A stretch of 64,000 bases of DNA from Aquila chrysaetos chrysaetos (Eukaryota; Chordata; Aves; Accipitriformes; Accipitridae): contig NC_044029.1 in the NCBI RefSeq assembly GCF_900496995.4, positions 3,968,001 to 4,032,000 of the forward strand, read 5' to 3'. Under the pieces are notes generated by a model. That model was not told the origin of the DNA. It did not search any database and saw only the letters and a list, made by a program, of their open reading frames with translations. The position numbers were made by a program, and so were the translations under genes. Positions 13,001 through 26,170 of the stretch are shown here, piece after piece; position 1 is the first letter of the stretch; each line of letters opens with the position of its first letter.

Positions 13001-16000
13001 AATAATTCAGATTATTGAATTTCTTAGTATTCTTAATTTTGTGTGTGAAGAGATGTAAAGGTATATTTGAGTCTAATAATAACAAAATAACTTGTCAAAA
13101 TAGTCACTGAAAAACAAATAATCATTTTAGAAAACTTTTTTCTTACCAAAGATTGATTGTCTTCCCTCAGCTGCTCGCCTTCCATTCTTCATTTTTAAGA
13201 TAACTTCCTGACAGTTAAGTTCACATGCACTTGTGTACATGCACATACACGCATGCATGCACAGAATTGTTGAGGTTGGAAAGGACCTCTGGAAATCAGC
13301 TTGACCAACTCTGCTCAAAATGGGATCAAGTCGAACAGGTTGCTCAGGGCTGCGTGCAGTCGGATTTTAAATAGCACCGAGGATGGAGACACCACAACCT
13401 CTGCGGGCAGCCTGGGTCAGTGCTAGACCATCCTCCCAGTAAAAACAGTTTCTTCTTCTGTCTAAATGGAACCTCCTGTGCTGCAGTTTGTGCCTGTTTC
13501 CTCTTGTCCTGTCGCTGGGCTCCACGGAGAAGAGCCTGGCTCCGTCTTTTTTACTTCCTCCCGTCAGGTATTTACGCACGTGGACAGGATCCCCCTGAGC
13601 TTCCCTTCTCCAGGCTGAATGAACACTCCCAGCTCGCTCAGCCTCTTCTCACGTGTCAGATGCTCCAAGCCCTTTCATCGTCTTCCTGGCCCTTTGCTGG
13701 ACTCGCTCCAGTAAGTCCGTATCTTGTACTGGGAAATAAACGCGGCGCTGGACCCAGCCCTCCAGCTGTGTCTCCGGGGCTGAGGAGAGGGGAAGGATCA
13801 CCTCCGTCGACCTGCTGGCGATGCTCTGCCTCCTGCAGCCCCGGAGGCCGTTGGCCTGCTTTGCTGCAGGGGTGCATCGCGGGCTCGTGGTCGGCTCGTC
13901 CCCCGGGTCCTTCTCTGGGGAGCTGCTTCCCAGCCTGTACTGGTGCCTGGGGTTACTCCTGCCCAGGCGCGGGACTCGGCGTTTCCCTTCGTGGAGCTGC
14001 GTGAGGTTCCTGCTGGCCCATTTCCCCAGCCTGTCCCGCTCCCTCTGGGCGGCAGCGAGACCCTCTGGTGTATCAGCCACTCTGCCTAGGTTTGAGTCAT
14101 CTGTAAACTTGCTGAGAGTTTAAAAGAATTGGCTCCAGTATTGACCCCTGGTGTACACCACTAGCGGCTGGGCTCCAGCAGCATTTCATGCTGCTGAACA
14201 CAACTCATTGAACCTGGTATCTCATTCAGTTTTCAGTTCATCTTATTGTCCATTTATGTAGTCTGTACTTCATTTTTTTCTGTGAGGATGTTATGGGATA
14301 CAGAGCTGAAGGCCTCACTGAAGTCAAGATAAACAACATCCACTGTTTTCCACTCATCCACTGGTTATCTGTACCAGTCATCTCATTGTAGGAAGAAGGC
14401 TATCAGGTTGGTCAAGCATGATTTTTCCAATCATAAATCCATGGTGGCTGCTCACAATCATCATTTTATTCTTAATACCTTTGGAAATGGTTTCCAGGTT
14501 TTGCTCCATCAGCCCTCCCACAGATGAAGGTGATGCTGACTGGCTTGTAGTTCCCCAGATCCTCCTCCTTGGAGACAGGAATGTCACTTGTTTTCTTCCT
14601 GTCCTCCCCTGATTGCCAGGACCTTTCAAAGATGAAGAACAGCCTTGCGACATCATCAGCCAGCTCCCTCTATTCTTACAGTTTAATCAGGGATAGCTTC
14701 TAATTCAAGGCAAGTGGAAGGAGAAGGGCAATCAGTATTTTCTGCAGCTAAAAAAGACCCAGTAAGGGAGGGGAAAAAATAAGGTTTGTGCTGATTTATG
14801 TGAAAGCTGCTTGGGTACCTAATTCAAGGAAGAAAATTAACGTTGCATGTTGCAAAGCAATAAGTAGTTGTTGATGATTTCTTTATAGAGTACTGTTGAG
14901 TAAATTCAAATTTAATGTAAGTTATCAAACAAAATACCTAGGCAATGTAATTTTAACAAGTTTTTGGAGTGGTGAGGAACCCTTTAGAAACTATTTGGGG
15001 TGGGTTTTGAAAGTCTCTTGTGAGGATTCCACTGCTTTTGAATCTGGTGTCTGAGGTAAAGCTCTTTGCGTAGATTTCTGTTACAGCAACACCAAACATA
15101 GCAGTGAAAGTGAAGAGCACTGGCTATGCTGATTTAGTAACGAGTTTCCTCTACAGCAAAGTTGTGATTAGTTACCGTTTCTTCTTAGGACAAACCTGTC
15201 TTGGGCTGTGGGTTTTTTTCCCAATAATTCACCATTTATTATAGCAATGCCTAGTAAAACTAGCTTTTGTTATCTCTTGGCATACTTAAAAAAACCCAAA
15301 CAGTTTGATTACTTCCTGATCATGTTTAAGATGGAATCTGAGCAAAATGCCTCTCCCTGGCCCCACTCAGCACAGCAGAATAACAGTGTGCAGTGCTCAG
15401 AGTATGAGTATGTCAAGACCCAGAGAGTGAAGTAGGTTCTAACCAATGTACTGTGTAAACTGTTTAAAGTTTTAAAAGGCAGTGCCTCTCCTTGCAAGTC
15501 TTGCTCCATTTACTTGCTCAACTGGTGTATTTCAGGACAGATTGGCTGATAGAAGGGGAAGTGTGCAATCTTTGGGTTGTTTGAAGCCCTTCAGCTTTAG
15601 GTAGTATGCTGTGAGTTAAAGTTTGGGGGAGAATGCTGATGGTGACTCGTGCAGTGCTGGGTATTAAGTCTCCCACTGAATAGACTATTAAAAACCATGA
15701 GAACTTCAGGTAGGTAACAGGAGGATTTGCGCTTAAACCAATCCAGGACCTGTATGCTGATTTCTATACTCTGGTATTAGTCTCTCTGCTCTTATGTGTA
15801 GCCTGAATCACAAAATGGTTGCCAAGTTGCTTTCCAACTAGATGAAGGTGATGATATTTAATCTATAAGAGGCCATCGAATCACAGACCACGGTTTGCTG
15901 TGGTTATGCTTATGTTATTTTGTTAAATGGATACAGATCATTTTGATGATGCTGTATGCTCATCACGATGAAGTTTAGGGTTTTTTATAACTGAGGAAAT

Positions 16001-19000
16001 AGAGTACGGACTGTCATGTGGAATTCCATACTATAGCAGTATCCTAGAAATCCCCGTCTACTTTGATTACTTTGCTGTGGAAAAATTTCATCACTAGTCT
16101 TTGTATATATGTCTCATATAGTGAAAACTTAAGTAGTAGTGAAAGCACAAAAATGGGACTGGCCATCTTACTGTTCTTAAAAACCAAAAAAGAATTAGAG
16201 CAGAGATGGTAACAGTTGTCTTTCTTCCATGCACGTGCAGGGACCGTAGGCAAAACATTTGATGATGGAGTTAGCTTCTTCTGCAGCAATATGTTAACTA
16301 TTTTCTTTGGCTGCATTTAAGCTGAATGCCATCCAGGGCAGTGGCTGTCCATCAAATTATTGTGGGCACAATGATGCTTGTCTGAGTGGCCTCCATGCTT
16401 AGCTTGAATCAAGCAATTTGATCCAGCTCTTTTCAGTCTGGCCTTTGGCCCATGATTGAATACTGAGCTTTAACCAAACAATTGTATATAGTACCAGTGT
16501 TTCAAGGCGTGAGAGGGTGGCCAGGGCAGAACATAAGGTAGAGATTTCAGACTAGCTAAAACCAGTAATTTACTTTCTTTGCTCTAATGTAAACTTCTCA
16601 TGTAGCTTTGTTATAGACTACAGCATTAAGGCCTCCTAAAATAGCAATTATGGAATATAATGGGGAGGTGAAGTCAAACTCTGAATTTGTAAAATATAGT
16701 CATAAAAAGATACATGTCACTAATCAGATTGCTCGAGCAGACTCACTTCCCTATTACTGTCATGCATACTCGTACCATAAAAAGTTACATTGGACAGATG
16801 CATAAAGTTTTTGCCAGCCCTTTGAGTTCATGTTTGGGTTTGTTTTGGTTTTTTTATAAAAACCTCACATCTTGTTCAACCAACTTTTGAGCAGTTTATA
16901 CTATTTCAGTACTTTTAATGAAAAAAGAAAATCTGGGTTGCACTGTGTGAACGGTAGGGCAGTGTGAGATAAAGGAGTCCCACTTAGGATAGAAAGAGAG
17001 GTGATGGGAGTGTTGTAAAGCCGGTACTGATGGAGAGGCCAGTGCAGATGGATTCCACAGAAGGGTAGGGATCCTCCTACTTGTTGAGTAATTCAATTTG
17101 TAAGCTCAGGCCTGGCTAAGAAAAATACTTCCAACCTTAGTTCCAGCCCTGATTTACCTCTTACTTACCATTGAGTGAGAGTGCGTACAGGAGCAGTTAG
17201 CACACTGCGGCTGATATGGTTGGGCATGTGCTTATCTGAACGCCTCAGGTTACTTGGCTGTTGACAAGTATGCAAATCCCAGACAACTCTTGAGAATTTA
17301 ACTCTGCTGCAGCCTCATGGTGAGGAGGAGTGTCTTGCATTTGAGGAAATAAGCGCACCTCTCTATCAGTACAAGAATTTGTCAACACAGATCAGCTTTG
17401 CTCACAGTTGCATGATGAGATGATAAGCAGCACTATTGCATCAGTTTATCTTTTTTTGGTTTTTTGAGAGGCAAAAATTGGAAGCTGGATCAATTATTTG
17501 TTTCTTTTTCTTTGGGATAGTACTTATTAACTAGCTGGGAAAGAGGATCTTAAAATAACCTAGATTATTAACATTACACACTAAATTTAAAACCTCAGAA
17601 CTTGTTAAAATTATCTTTACTGAGTTCATGTATGTACTTTATCCTGAGCCCATTAATCTTCAGTGTGCATTCATGTGCAACAAATTCTTAAGTAACTCGT
17701 CAATTAAATAAACTTTTGGCCCAACAAAATCACCCATTTGTACAGCAGAAATCTATTAGTCATTCTGTGTTTATGCTGGAGTTAGCTTGAACTCTGGCCA
17801 AACATATCATTTTGTCTCCAAGTCTAGATTTCAGCTCTGAATTACTAATAGTTCGTGGCTTTGAAACGTTGCCAGATGTTAGCACTTACAAAAGAAGCTC
17901 CTGTCAGTGTAAATTAAAACAGAAGATTCTCCTCTTTTCTGCCATGTAAGTTCAAAGTTCTGTTTTCTAAGAACAAGGCAGTAGCGTTTTCTTCTTGGAA
18001 CTTAAAGCAACTAACAACTTTCCTAACTAACTCCACTGCTAAACACAGTGCTGGTACAAAAATACCCATGTGCATTAGGTAGCTAATGCATAGGTCGTGT
18101 ATAAGCTGTTGTACTGAATGAATGCATTAAATAATTACTCACAAGAACACCTAGAAGGAAGGTACAATAAGGTGACAGATCTGTCCTTATATAAATGATC
18201 ATGAAATAACAGACAAAGCAGGGTGAATAATTATGTAACAGCAAACCTTCAGAGGAAAATAAAGGAGCTCCTGAACAAAACTGAGTGTATTTTTACACTT
18301 GAGTAGGCTTACTAACCTAACTGAAGAGAATTACACTGAATTTATGTAGAAAAGCAACACAAAGGCGTGCCTGTGAAATCACAATATTTGGATCCCTCAT
18401 GGATTTTCATTCTTTTTTTACTACGTCTTTGTATTAGTTGTTCCAAACAACTTGTGGTATTTTCCTGAACAGGAAGCATGCTTATAGAGATTTAATTTGG
18501 CAATTATTTACCCTTGCGGTGCAAACTTAAGATGATATTTGATATTCCATTTACTGTAAAACATAACTGGCTGTTATTCTGAGCTGATAAATAATAGTAT
18601 CTTGACAATAGGTCCTATATGAAAATTTTGAGTTCCTTTAATCTTTTTGGTGGGGAAAGTTTAATTGTTGGGGAAGGGGGTGGGAACATGTTGGATGTTT
18701 CTGGAAGTTCTGTCAAAGCCATCTATCTGAGCCCAATTAAAATTCAACTTATTTTCAGAATGCATCTTTTCTAGAGCAGTGAGGTTAGAGCTGCTTGAGT
18801 TAGTGGTCAACTGCAACTTTTAAGCCAATAAATACATCAACTGTAGAAAACTCAGGTAATTACTTTCAGGATTGTATTGCACTTTGTTGCATTGAACATA
18901 CCAAGGTTCGATATCTTTAGTCTCACATGCACACACTTGATATTTACTGGTATTTCTTTAGAGCCTTTATGAACTATGTTTGTTACAGTCTAAATGGAGT

Positions 19001-22000
19001 TTCACCACTGCATAGGTTCAGCTGCTGATAGAAGTTATTCATTCACATGGATCGTGGAAGGGTGGAGGTCCTTTGGAGGAAGACTCAAATGACGTGACAC
19101 AAAGCAGCTTGAGCTGGCTTTTAGAAGACTGCATTGCAAATCAACATAACGTGTTGCCATTCCAGCGTAGAAGAGCTACTGCTTTTAACTTAACTTTCCT
19201 AAATATTGAATGTTATTGTAAATTAATTGTCCCCTGCTGTATTATCTGCATTTTCCAGGTTGACTCACTTCACTTCTTGACATTTTATTTATGTTGTCTT
19301 ACTGCTTGTCCTTTCCCTAGTGTGACGATGGATCCACTTACTGAAAGAAGAAATAAATTCTTTTTACCTGTTAATTTTTCTTTGAAGAAGTGTGCTTCCT
19401 AATCCAGGCTTCCCTGGAAGACTTACAAAGTAAGAAGGATATGACTTTAAAATCCCCAGCTGTTGGGGTTGTTAGTTTTTTGGTTTTGTTTTTTTTCTTT
19501 TTAAATTAACCTAAACGATAGTTTTTCTCTTTTATGTACATTTTCCTTTTGGAGTGATTCTTTTTGGAGAAAAGACTCCTGAGATTCCATCAGCTGCTTT
19601 CTCTTGGACAGTCCCAGACAGACCATTTTGACACTGCTTTTCTTTCTCAGTAAAACATAAGAACACTTGCCTATTTGTGATAACAGTATTGGACATGCTG
19701 CTTCAGAGAAAATAAATTAGGTGTATAATTTCTTTTGTTAAATGACTATGTCTTGTCTTTGGTTGCATCAGTTATCTCTAGGAAAAAAACGTTTTGTTTT
19801 GGGTTTTTGAGACCTATGTTATGGTATACTTTTACTAAAGTAAGTTTTTGAGTGTAAGCAACTGGTGAAATATTGTTTTACAGGTTACATGTCTTGCCTG
19901 TGACAATAAATCAAATACTGTAGAACCTTTCTGGGACCTGTCCCTGGAGTTTCCTGAGAGGTATCACTGCAATGGCAAGGAGATGTCGTCTCAGTATCCA
20001 TGTCTGCTGACAGAAATGCTGGCCAAGTTTACAGAAACTGAAGCTTTGGAAGGAAAGATATATGCGTGTGATCAGTGCAACAGTGAGTAAAGGCAGTATG
20101 TACTCATGCATACATTCTCTGTGTAAAATATTAAGTAAACTGACAGTGAAAGTGTAGAAGGAAAATACTAAAAGCCTTAAAAGTGTGTTGCAAACAAAGT
20201 CCTCCTCCTTATGTCCTGGTGTGGTCACTTAACAGTCATTACTCATCACCTAGAAGATGGAATTGTTCACAGAATGTTTTGAAGTGTGATGCTTCTCTTA
20301 GATAAAGTCTGATCACACACTAATGGGTATTCTGATACTTCCAGCTGAAGAACCCATCAGCTTTTTTAATTAAGGTGACTAACCTAAGTGACCACAAGTA
20401 TTTTATACTTACATCATACAATCCTTGCAAAATAGCTCTGAGAGTGTATCCTTTTTGAGGAGGCACATACAGTAGCTATTTAGGTCCACGCAAACTTGGT
20501 GGATAAATCTTAGACTGAAATACAAGGCTGTTATCGAGATTTGTATTGTGTAACTGTGTGTTTGGCCTCAGCAAAACGAAGGAAGTTTTCTTCTAAACCA
20601 GTTATACTCACAGAAGCTCAGAAGCAGCTTATGGTGTGTCGACTACCTCAGGTTCTCAGATTACACCTTAAACGGTTTAGGTAAGTAGTGCCACAACAAC
20701 CAGCGTTGCAAACTGACCAATTCAGTCGTGCTCTTCCATTGTTTGGGATCAATGCTTTTCAGCATCAGTTTAATTTCTGTTTACTAGTATGATGATAAAT
20801 AGTTATTAGAAATTTCTTTTTCTTGTTTCATTTAAACATCAGTAAGATACACTATAAGTAGAGAATTGACCTTTTGGATTCCAACTACTTGCTACCTTAA
20901 TACCAAAATGATTTCATCCTTCTTTTCAGTCAAAACCTACTAACCTTGCTGTGAACTCTGTCGGTAAAAATTAATCTTGTGTTATCGTCAGGTAGAGTAA
21001 ATGCTCATATTCACTAATGTACAAACCGAGATTGTATTCATTGGAAGTCTCCCGTAACCTTCATATAACCAAATACATTAATGCATTAGCCGGAGAGGAA
21101 GGAAGTGGAGACTGCATCTCTGTGAACTCTTAGTCCACGCATTAGTACAGAGTCTGTCCTCAATACAAAGGAAACCGAAAATCAGATAAAGGAGAAATAC
21201 CAATTGAGATATAATATGTGGAAAATACTTCCCACTCACCATTACACAGATCTTGAGATGGATTATTTCAGAAGATGAGAATAGTAGGTACTGTAGACAC
21301 ATTCTAAAAGGCCTTGAGATAAAGCAGAAGTGAAAGAGGAAGCCTAGAAAAAAAAATATTAGCATTTATTTTGTGCACAAAGACAATAGTGAAGATAACA
21401 TATGTTATATTAGAACATAATTCAGAATGCTGTGTTCTTTCTTTGAAAAAATGTAAGTTTACTTTTGACTTAACTTTCCAGGTGGTCAGGACGCAATCAT
21501 CGTGAGAAGATTGGCGTACATGTTAATTTTGATCAAATGCTGAACATGGAGCCTTATTGCTGCAGAGAATCCCTCAAGTCCCTCCTACCCGACTGCTTTA
21601 TCTATGACTTGTCTGCTGTGGTAATGCATCATGGGAAAGGATTTGGCTCAGGGCACTACACTGCCTACTGCTACAATTCAGAAGGAGGTAGGAATCGGCT
21701 GTGAAATAAGGAGTGTGGGAGAAAGGGATGTTTGTAATTCTAAACTGTTAAGCTTACTGTCTTTTCTCAAAAGCAAATGGGAATCACCTGTAGCTGAACT
21801 GCCCGGAATGAGAATTGCAGTTCTGTAGGCCAAAACAGTTCAATTTTTGTATTGGCTTGTTAAACGTGTTCTGGCTATAAACTCTCCTGTAAATCTGAGG
21901 AAGCTAAGCTGGGCTTTTAAAACATAGAGGCAAATATACTAGATCAACTGAAACAGTATACTATTTCTACACAACTCGTTAAATGGGACTGAACACTAAA

Positions 22001-22275
22001 TAATTATTAAATATAATGCAATTACTTCAAGTCAGTGTCCTGATAACTTTTTTTTGATGTATTTCTTCACTGCAGGATTTTGGGTACACTGCAATGATTC
22101 AAAACTCAACATGTGCACTATGGAAGAAGTATGCAAGGCTCAAGCCTACATTTTGTTTTACAGCCAACGACTTACTCAGGCAAATGGACATGGTAAAATA
22201 CCACGTCCTAGCACAGCTGAAAGTCAGCAGCACACAGAATTAGCTGACTGTTCCATGGCCAACAGTAGCAGCTAA
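7096..22275 (+). CDS. USP44: Ubiquitin carboxyl-terminal hydrolase 44 (USP44), complete, six coding exons
   Basis: USP44 is a nuclear cysteine deubiquitinase. Family knowledge links it to the spindle checkpoint (CDC20) and to H2B deubiquitination. Coding exons are 7096-8529, 19884-20082, 20572-20680, 21482-21687 and 22076-22275, plus the leader; all junctions are GT-AG and in phase. The sum is 2148 nt, or 715 aa; human USP44 is about 712 aa. An N-terminal zf-UBP finger (Cys4, His6, Cys26, Cys29, Cys38, Cys41, Cys46, His53, His63) is followed by a basic, charged helix (about 170-220) and the USP fold. The USP Cys box is GNTCYMNS with Cys281. The His box is GSGHYTAY with His639, followed by Asn656-Asp657 in VHCNDS. 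The ATG at 7096 begins MDKCKH as in other vertebrates; the upstream frame is open but has no ATG. The gene is convergent with METAP2, as in human. Confidence 0.96.
8530..19883 (+). other. USP44 intron 2 (11.35 kb)
   Basis: The intron begins GTATGTTT and ends TTTTACAG. Apart from the large CR1 fragment at 13262-14697 it is unremarkable A+T-rich sequence with poly-T runs (for example 11538-11557). I saw no additional coding exon with credible splice sites. Confidence 0.6.
13262..14697 (-). mobile_element. CR1 LINE fragment, antisense, about 1.4 kb (copy 1)
   Basis: Read on the + strand, it starts at the reverse-complemented 3' end (AATTGTTGAGGTTGGAAAGG) and runs into the reverse-transcriptase region. 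The late part (about 14290-14640) contains the familiar antisense CR1 phrases around GCCTCACTGAAGTCAAGAT and CAGGTTGGTCAAGCATGA. The reading frame is broken by stops and indels, so it is a dead copy. Positions 13326-14055 are nearly identical to 25363-26079. Confidence 0.88.
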
Positions 22276-23490
22276 TCCAAAGCCAGTTAACTGTGTGTAT
22301 GGTAAAAGTTTGAATTGTCATAACTATATATTTTTAAATGAAATGAAAGTACAGTATTGTACTTTTTTACTTTGAATCTGTGTACAATGTTTATATACTT
22401 TTGTATTAGTTAAAGTACTCTTTACAATTGTTAGTAAAGGTTTTTATTGACAGTAAGTAACTTTCTAAGTACCTAGAATTTCAATACAGCTATTTTTTTA
22501 AGAAAAAGATTGCTATTTGCATTTAACTCTTACCTCAGGCTGTTTTTTTTAAGCTGGTTTTGTATTTTGATAATCTTTTTGAATTGGTTTAGAAAATTGA
22601 CTTTCAATGGGCAACTGATGTTTCTCTGGTTAATTTTCTATATATGCTTGTGTACATTTTATAGTATAGTCCTAATGATATCATGATTCTTACTGTCTGC
22701 AGGAATGGCTACTAGGTCTTAGAATATTAACATTCACCAGCAAGGAATGTTTTACCTGTCAAACAGTAACTGAAATTTTTGTAGGAAACTTTCTGTATAT
22801 TCTTGATGACTAAAGTGAAATTATTTTGCAAGCTTCAAGGGGACTACACTAAAGATATGTTGACAGAATTTCTTAAAATCTGAAATTGAGGAAATAGAGC
22901 ATGTACTTATATGAAAATAAGTGTGTAAGAGGAGCGTTTAATAGCACAAGAATATGTCTTTACCAAGACTTCCATGTTTTAGCCTTAACAAGCCTGACAA
23001 CTCAAGTGCCAAATTCAGAGTACTAACTTTGACAACCAGGGGCTTTTTATTCCAGTAACTTAAAAAAACTTTCTTAGTAAAACCCAATAAACCACACTCA
23101 CCCACCCCACTTTCACTGCTACAAGAATGTTAGCACCCTCTTTCTTGCATTGGACACGCTTACTTTAAATTGTAGCAAGCGTTGTCCATTTCAGTAATCT
23201 CTAACACAAACCACTGAAAAGAAGCTGTAAAATTTGTATGAAAGCATTTTCAACCTGACTGGTTTTCCCTAGCTACAACTGCTGTACCTTCTCCACGGTC
23301 CTACCACTAGCATTAACAGAACTGTGCATTGAGGAGACTCTAACAAGCAGGAATTATCAGTCTTTCTCCACATACAGTAGTTAATGCCAAGTAAATTTTA
23401 ATTGTGAAGTTATTTTGCATAAGTCTTATGCAAATTGTTACCTCATCTTCTGCAAAGTGTATACCTCAATAAAATGCCTTGATGTGGACA
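22276..23490 (+). other. USP44: USP44 3' untranslated region
   Basis: After the stop at 22273-22275 the sequence is A+T-rich. Polyadenylation signals AATAAA occur at 23086-23091 and 23468-23473; the second is the likely distal end. The exact cleavage site is not determinable from sequence alone. Confidence 0.6.
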
Positions 23491-25294
23491 GAAAACCACG
23501 GGTGTACTGGAACTAGTTTCTACATTACCATTATAATCTTTTGTTTTTAAATTATTTTTAAACTTTGTCTAACATGGGTTAAGGCATTAACTATAAGACT
23601 GCTTTGGCCACCTGTCACTGATTTAACAGCTGGTTTTATTCATGACTTTTCCTACCCTTTCTCTCTATGTTTCTGAAAGATGCCATATTGTAGCGAGCAC
23701 ACAGTGGCCTCAGATCTCAAACTTTCTTCACTTTGTGCTCATCCTAATTAAGTCTGCAAAAGCAGTTTGGTCCTTTTTTTTTTCTTTTTTTTTTTTTTTT
23801 AAGCCAAGGGCCACCTGCTGAAGTGAGATGATCTGACAATCTACTTGCTATGGCTGTGCAGTCTTTCAAATACTTTCCTTCTCTGCTCTGCTCTACTTTA
23901 TAGGTAGGTAGTTCAGAGGAATAGAAAGGAAAGGGAAAGAGTTGTGCTGATTAGGGGGATTCGTTAGCCCCTCAATCATCAATATTAAGCATATACCCAA
24001 GTCCCACAGAAAGAATCTTGGCCTGCCATTTTTTCTAGAAGGATTGTGTAGGCTGTGCTTATGGCTGTTCCCCTGCGTTTCCTTTCACTGCAGCAAGCGT
24101 TACTAAGTCTCAAGGCTTTCTCTAAAAGAAAGACATCATTAGCTTAGCAAAAGCAAATTCTGCTCTCTTCCCATTGGTGCTGCCTTGGGTGGAACAAGGG
24201 AAGGAGAAAGGACACACTCAAACAGAGTTCTAGTCCGAATCCAAGGAGCAGGGACCATAAATTACTGCAGTCCAGCATAAGGATGAGCTAATTCAGGTGC
24301 GCTTCTCAGCAGCTTCTGCTTTGGTTCTTAATACGTGCTGGTTTGTGTAGCTAGCTCTGCATCCTTTATCTAGAGTAAGGCTTAAGCACAGTGTGAGTCT
24401 ATGTGCTTATATTCTGCCTTGCTTCACGCTAGTAAGTATTTAAAATCGAGCTCTAACTGGAGCCAAGGAAGTGGCAATGTAGGCAGAAGCCTACACTGTG
24501 CTGTAGGCCTTAGGAAACCAGACAGCTACTTGATCGAAGGCCGCCCATCCGTTTTGGCAGCAGCTGTTCCGGGGATCCACAACTCGCTGGCTGGAGTTCT
24601 GCAGAGCAGCAAAGCTAAGGCTCCAGCAACTCGGCACCTGTATCAGTGACGGGTATAGTTAGGTGGAGTGGTCTGTTATATCAGAAGAGACCCAGGTAAA
24701 TGCAGCTGATGGTTCCAGAGCTCCCTCCGTTATCAGCAGGGAGCTGTTCTGGTAGCTAAGTTACTTGCATGAAAGACTAATCACGTGAAAGCATCTCAAG
24801 AAACCATAACCCTCGTCTCCTCTACTCTCCACCTTCATTTTAATCTCCATTCAGAAAAAGAGTTTCAGGTTGAAGGTTCACCTCCATTGCTACCTTGCTA
24901 AGAGCTGTCTCCAGCCCAGATACCTGCTACCCGGTTCCCTAGAGCTCCATACGCTGCCCTTGCTGAATTTCCCCTGATTGCACAAGCAATCAGTGCTTGC
25001 AGGAACTCTGTGAAGCAATTGTGCAGCCATTAACCGTTAATCAAAGGTTCAGGACCCCCTCACACACATGGTAGCACCCTGTAAGTAGTAATTTGGCGGC
25101 CAACCACAGTGTGAACAGGCACACAGACTTACTCAAGATAGAAACATTTCCAGTTATTTTACATGCATTTTTGAGATCACTTACCGATTCCCTTCCTCAG
25201 TCCTTCAGAAGAGAGGCTGGATTTTTTTCCCCAGACGCACAAGGAAGGTGGTACTGTGCCTTACCTAGTCACCTACCAAGTACATTTGAGGGGA
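23491..25294. other. Intergenic, USP44-METAP2 convergent gap (left part)
   Basis: It contains a poly-T/poly-A tract at 23776-23802. I see no exon, RNA gene or repeat family that I can name. Short open frames lack splice context. Confidence 0.5.
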
Positions 25295-26170
25295 GCGCAA
25301 AAAATTGTAGCTGGTGGAAGGGGCCTCTGGAGACTGTAGAGTCAACTCTGCTCAAAACGGGGTCAAGTCGAACAGGTTGCTCAGGGCTGCGTGCAGTCGG
25401 GTTTTAAATAGCACCGAGGATGGAGACACCACAACCTCTGCGGGCAGCCTGGGTCAGTGCTAGACCATCCTCCCAGTAAAAACAGTTTCTTCTTCTGTCT
25501 AAATGGAACCTCCTGTGCTGCAGTTTGTGCCTGTTTCCTCTTGTCCTGTCGCTGGGCTCCACGGAGAAGAGCCTGGCTCCGTCTTTTTTACTTCCTCCCG
25601 TCAGGTATTTACGCACGTGGACAGGATCCCCCTGAGCTTCCCTTCTCCAGGCTGAATGAACACTCCCAGCTCGCTCAGCCTCTCCTCACGTGTCGGATGC
25701 TCCAAGCCCTTTCATCGTCTTCCTGGCCCTTTGCTGGACTCGCTCCAGTAAGTCCGTATCTTGTACTGGGAAATAAACGCGGCGCTGGACCCAGCCCTCC
25801 GGCTGTGTCTCCGCGTGGCTGAGGAGAGGGGAAGGATCACCTCCGTCGACCTGCTGGCGATGCTCTGCCTCCTGCAGCCCCGGAGGCCGTTGGCCTGCTT
25901 TGCTGCAGGGGTGCATCGCGGGCTCGTGGTCGGCTCGTCCCCCGGGTCCTTCTCTGGGGAGCTGCTTCCCAGCCTGTACTGGTGCCTGGGGTTACTCACT
26001 CGGCGTTTCCCTTCGTGGAGCTGCGTGAGGTTCCTGCTGGCCCATTTCCCCAGCCTGTCCCGCTCCCTCTGGGCGGCAGTGCCCCCGCCTGGTCCACCAG
26101 CCACTCCTCCCTGCTTCGGTTCATCTGCGAAGCTGCTGAGAATGCGCTGGCGCTGCGACACATCCTGCAG
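25295..26170 (-). mobile_element. CR1 LINE fragment, antisense, about 0.9 kb (copy 2)
   Basis: It is in the same orientation as the fragment at 13262-14697 and begins with a diverged 3'-end block near 25295. From 25363 to 26079 it matches copy 1 at roughly 99 percent: I count four substitutions, a 2-base insertion with a change near 25814, and a 15-base deletion near 25996. The homologous flanks on both sides differ by roughly a quarter to a third. It stops at about 26170. Confidence 0.88.

Noticed and set aside
13420-14123. Open frames of 70-194 codons and their twins at 25457-26296
   Set aside because: They lie inside CR1 fragments, are read in the wrong strand or a broken frame, and are duplicated because the two CR1 copies are nearly identical.
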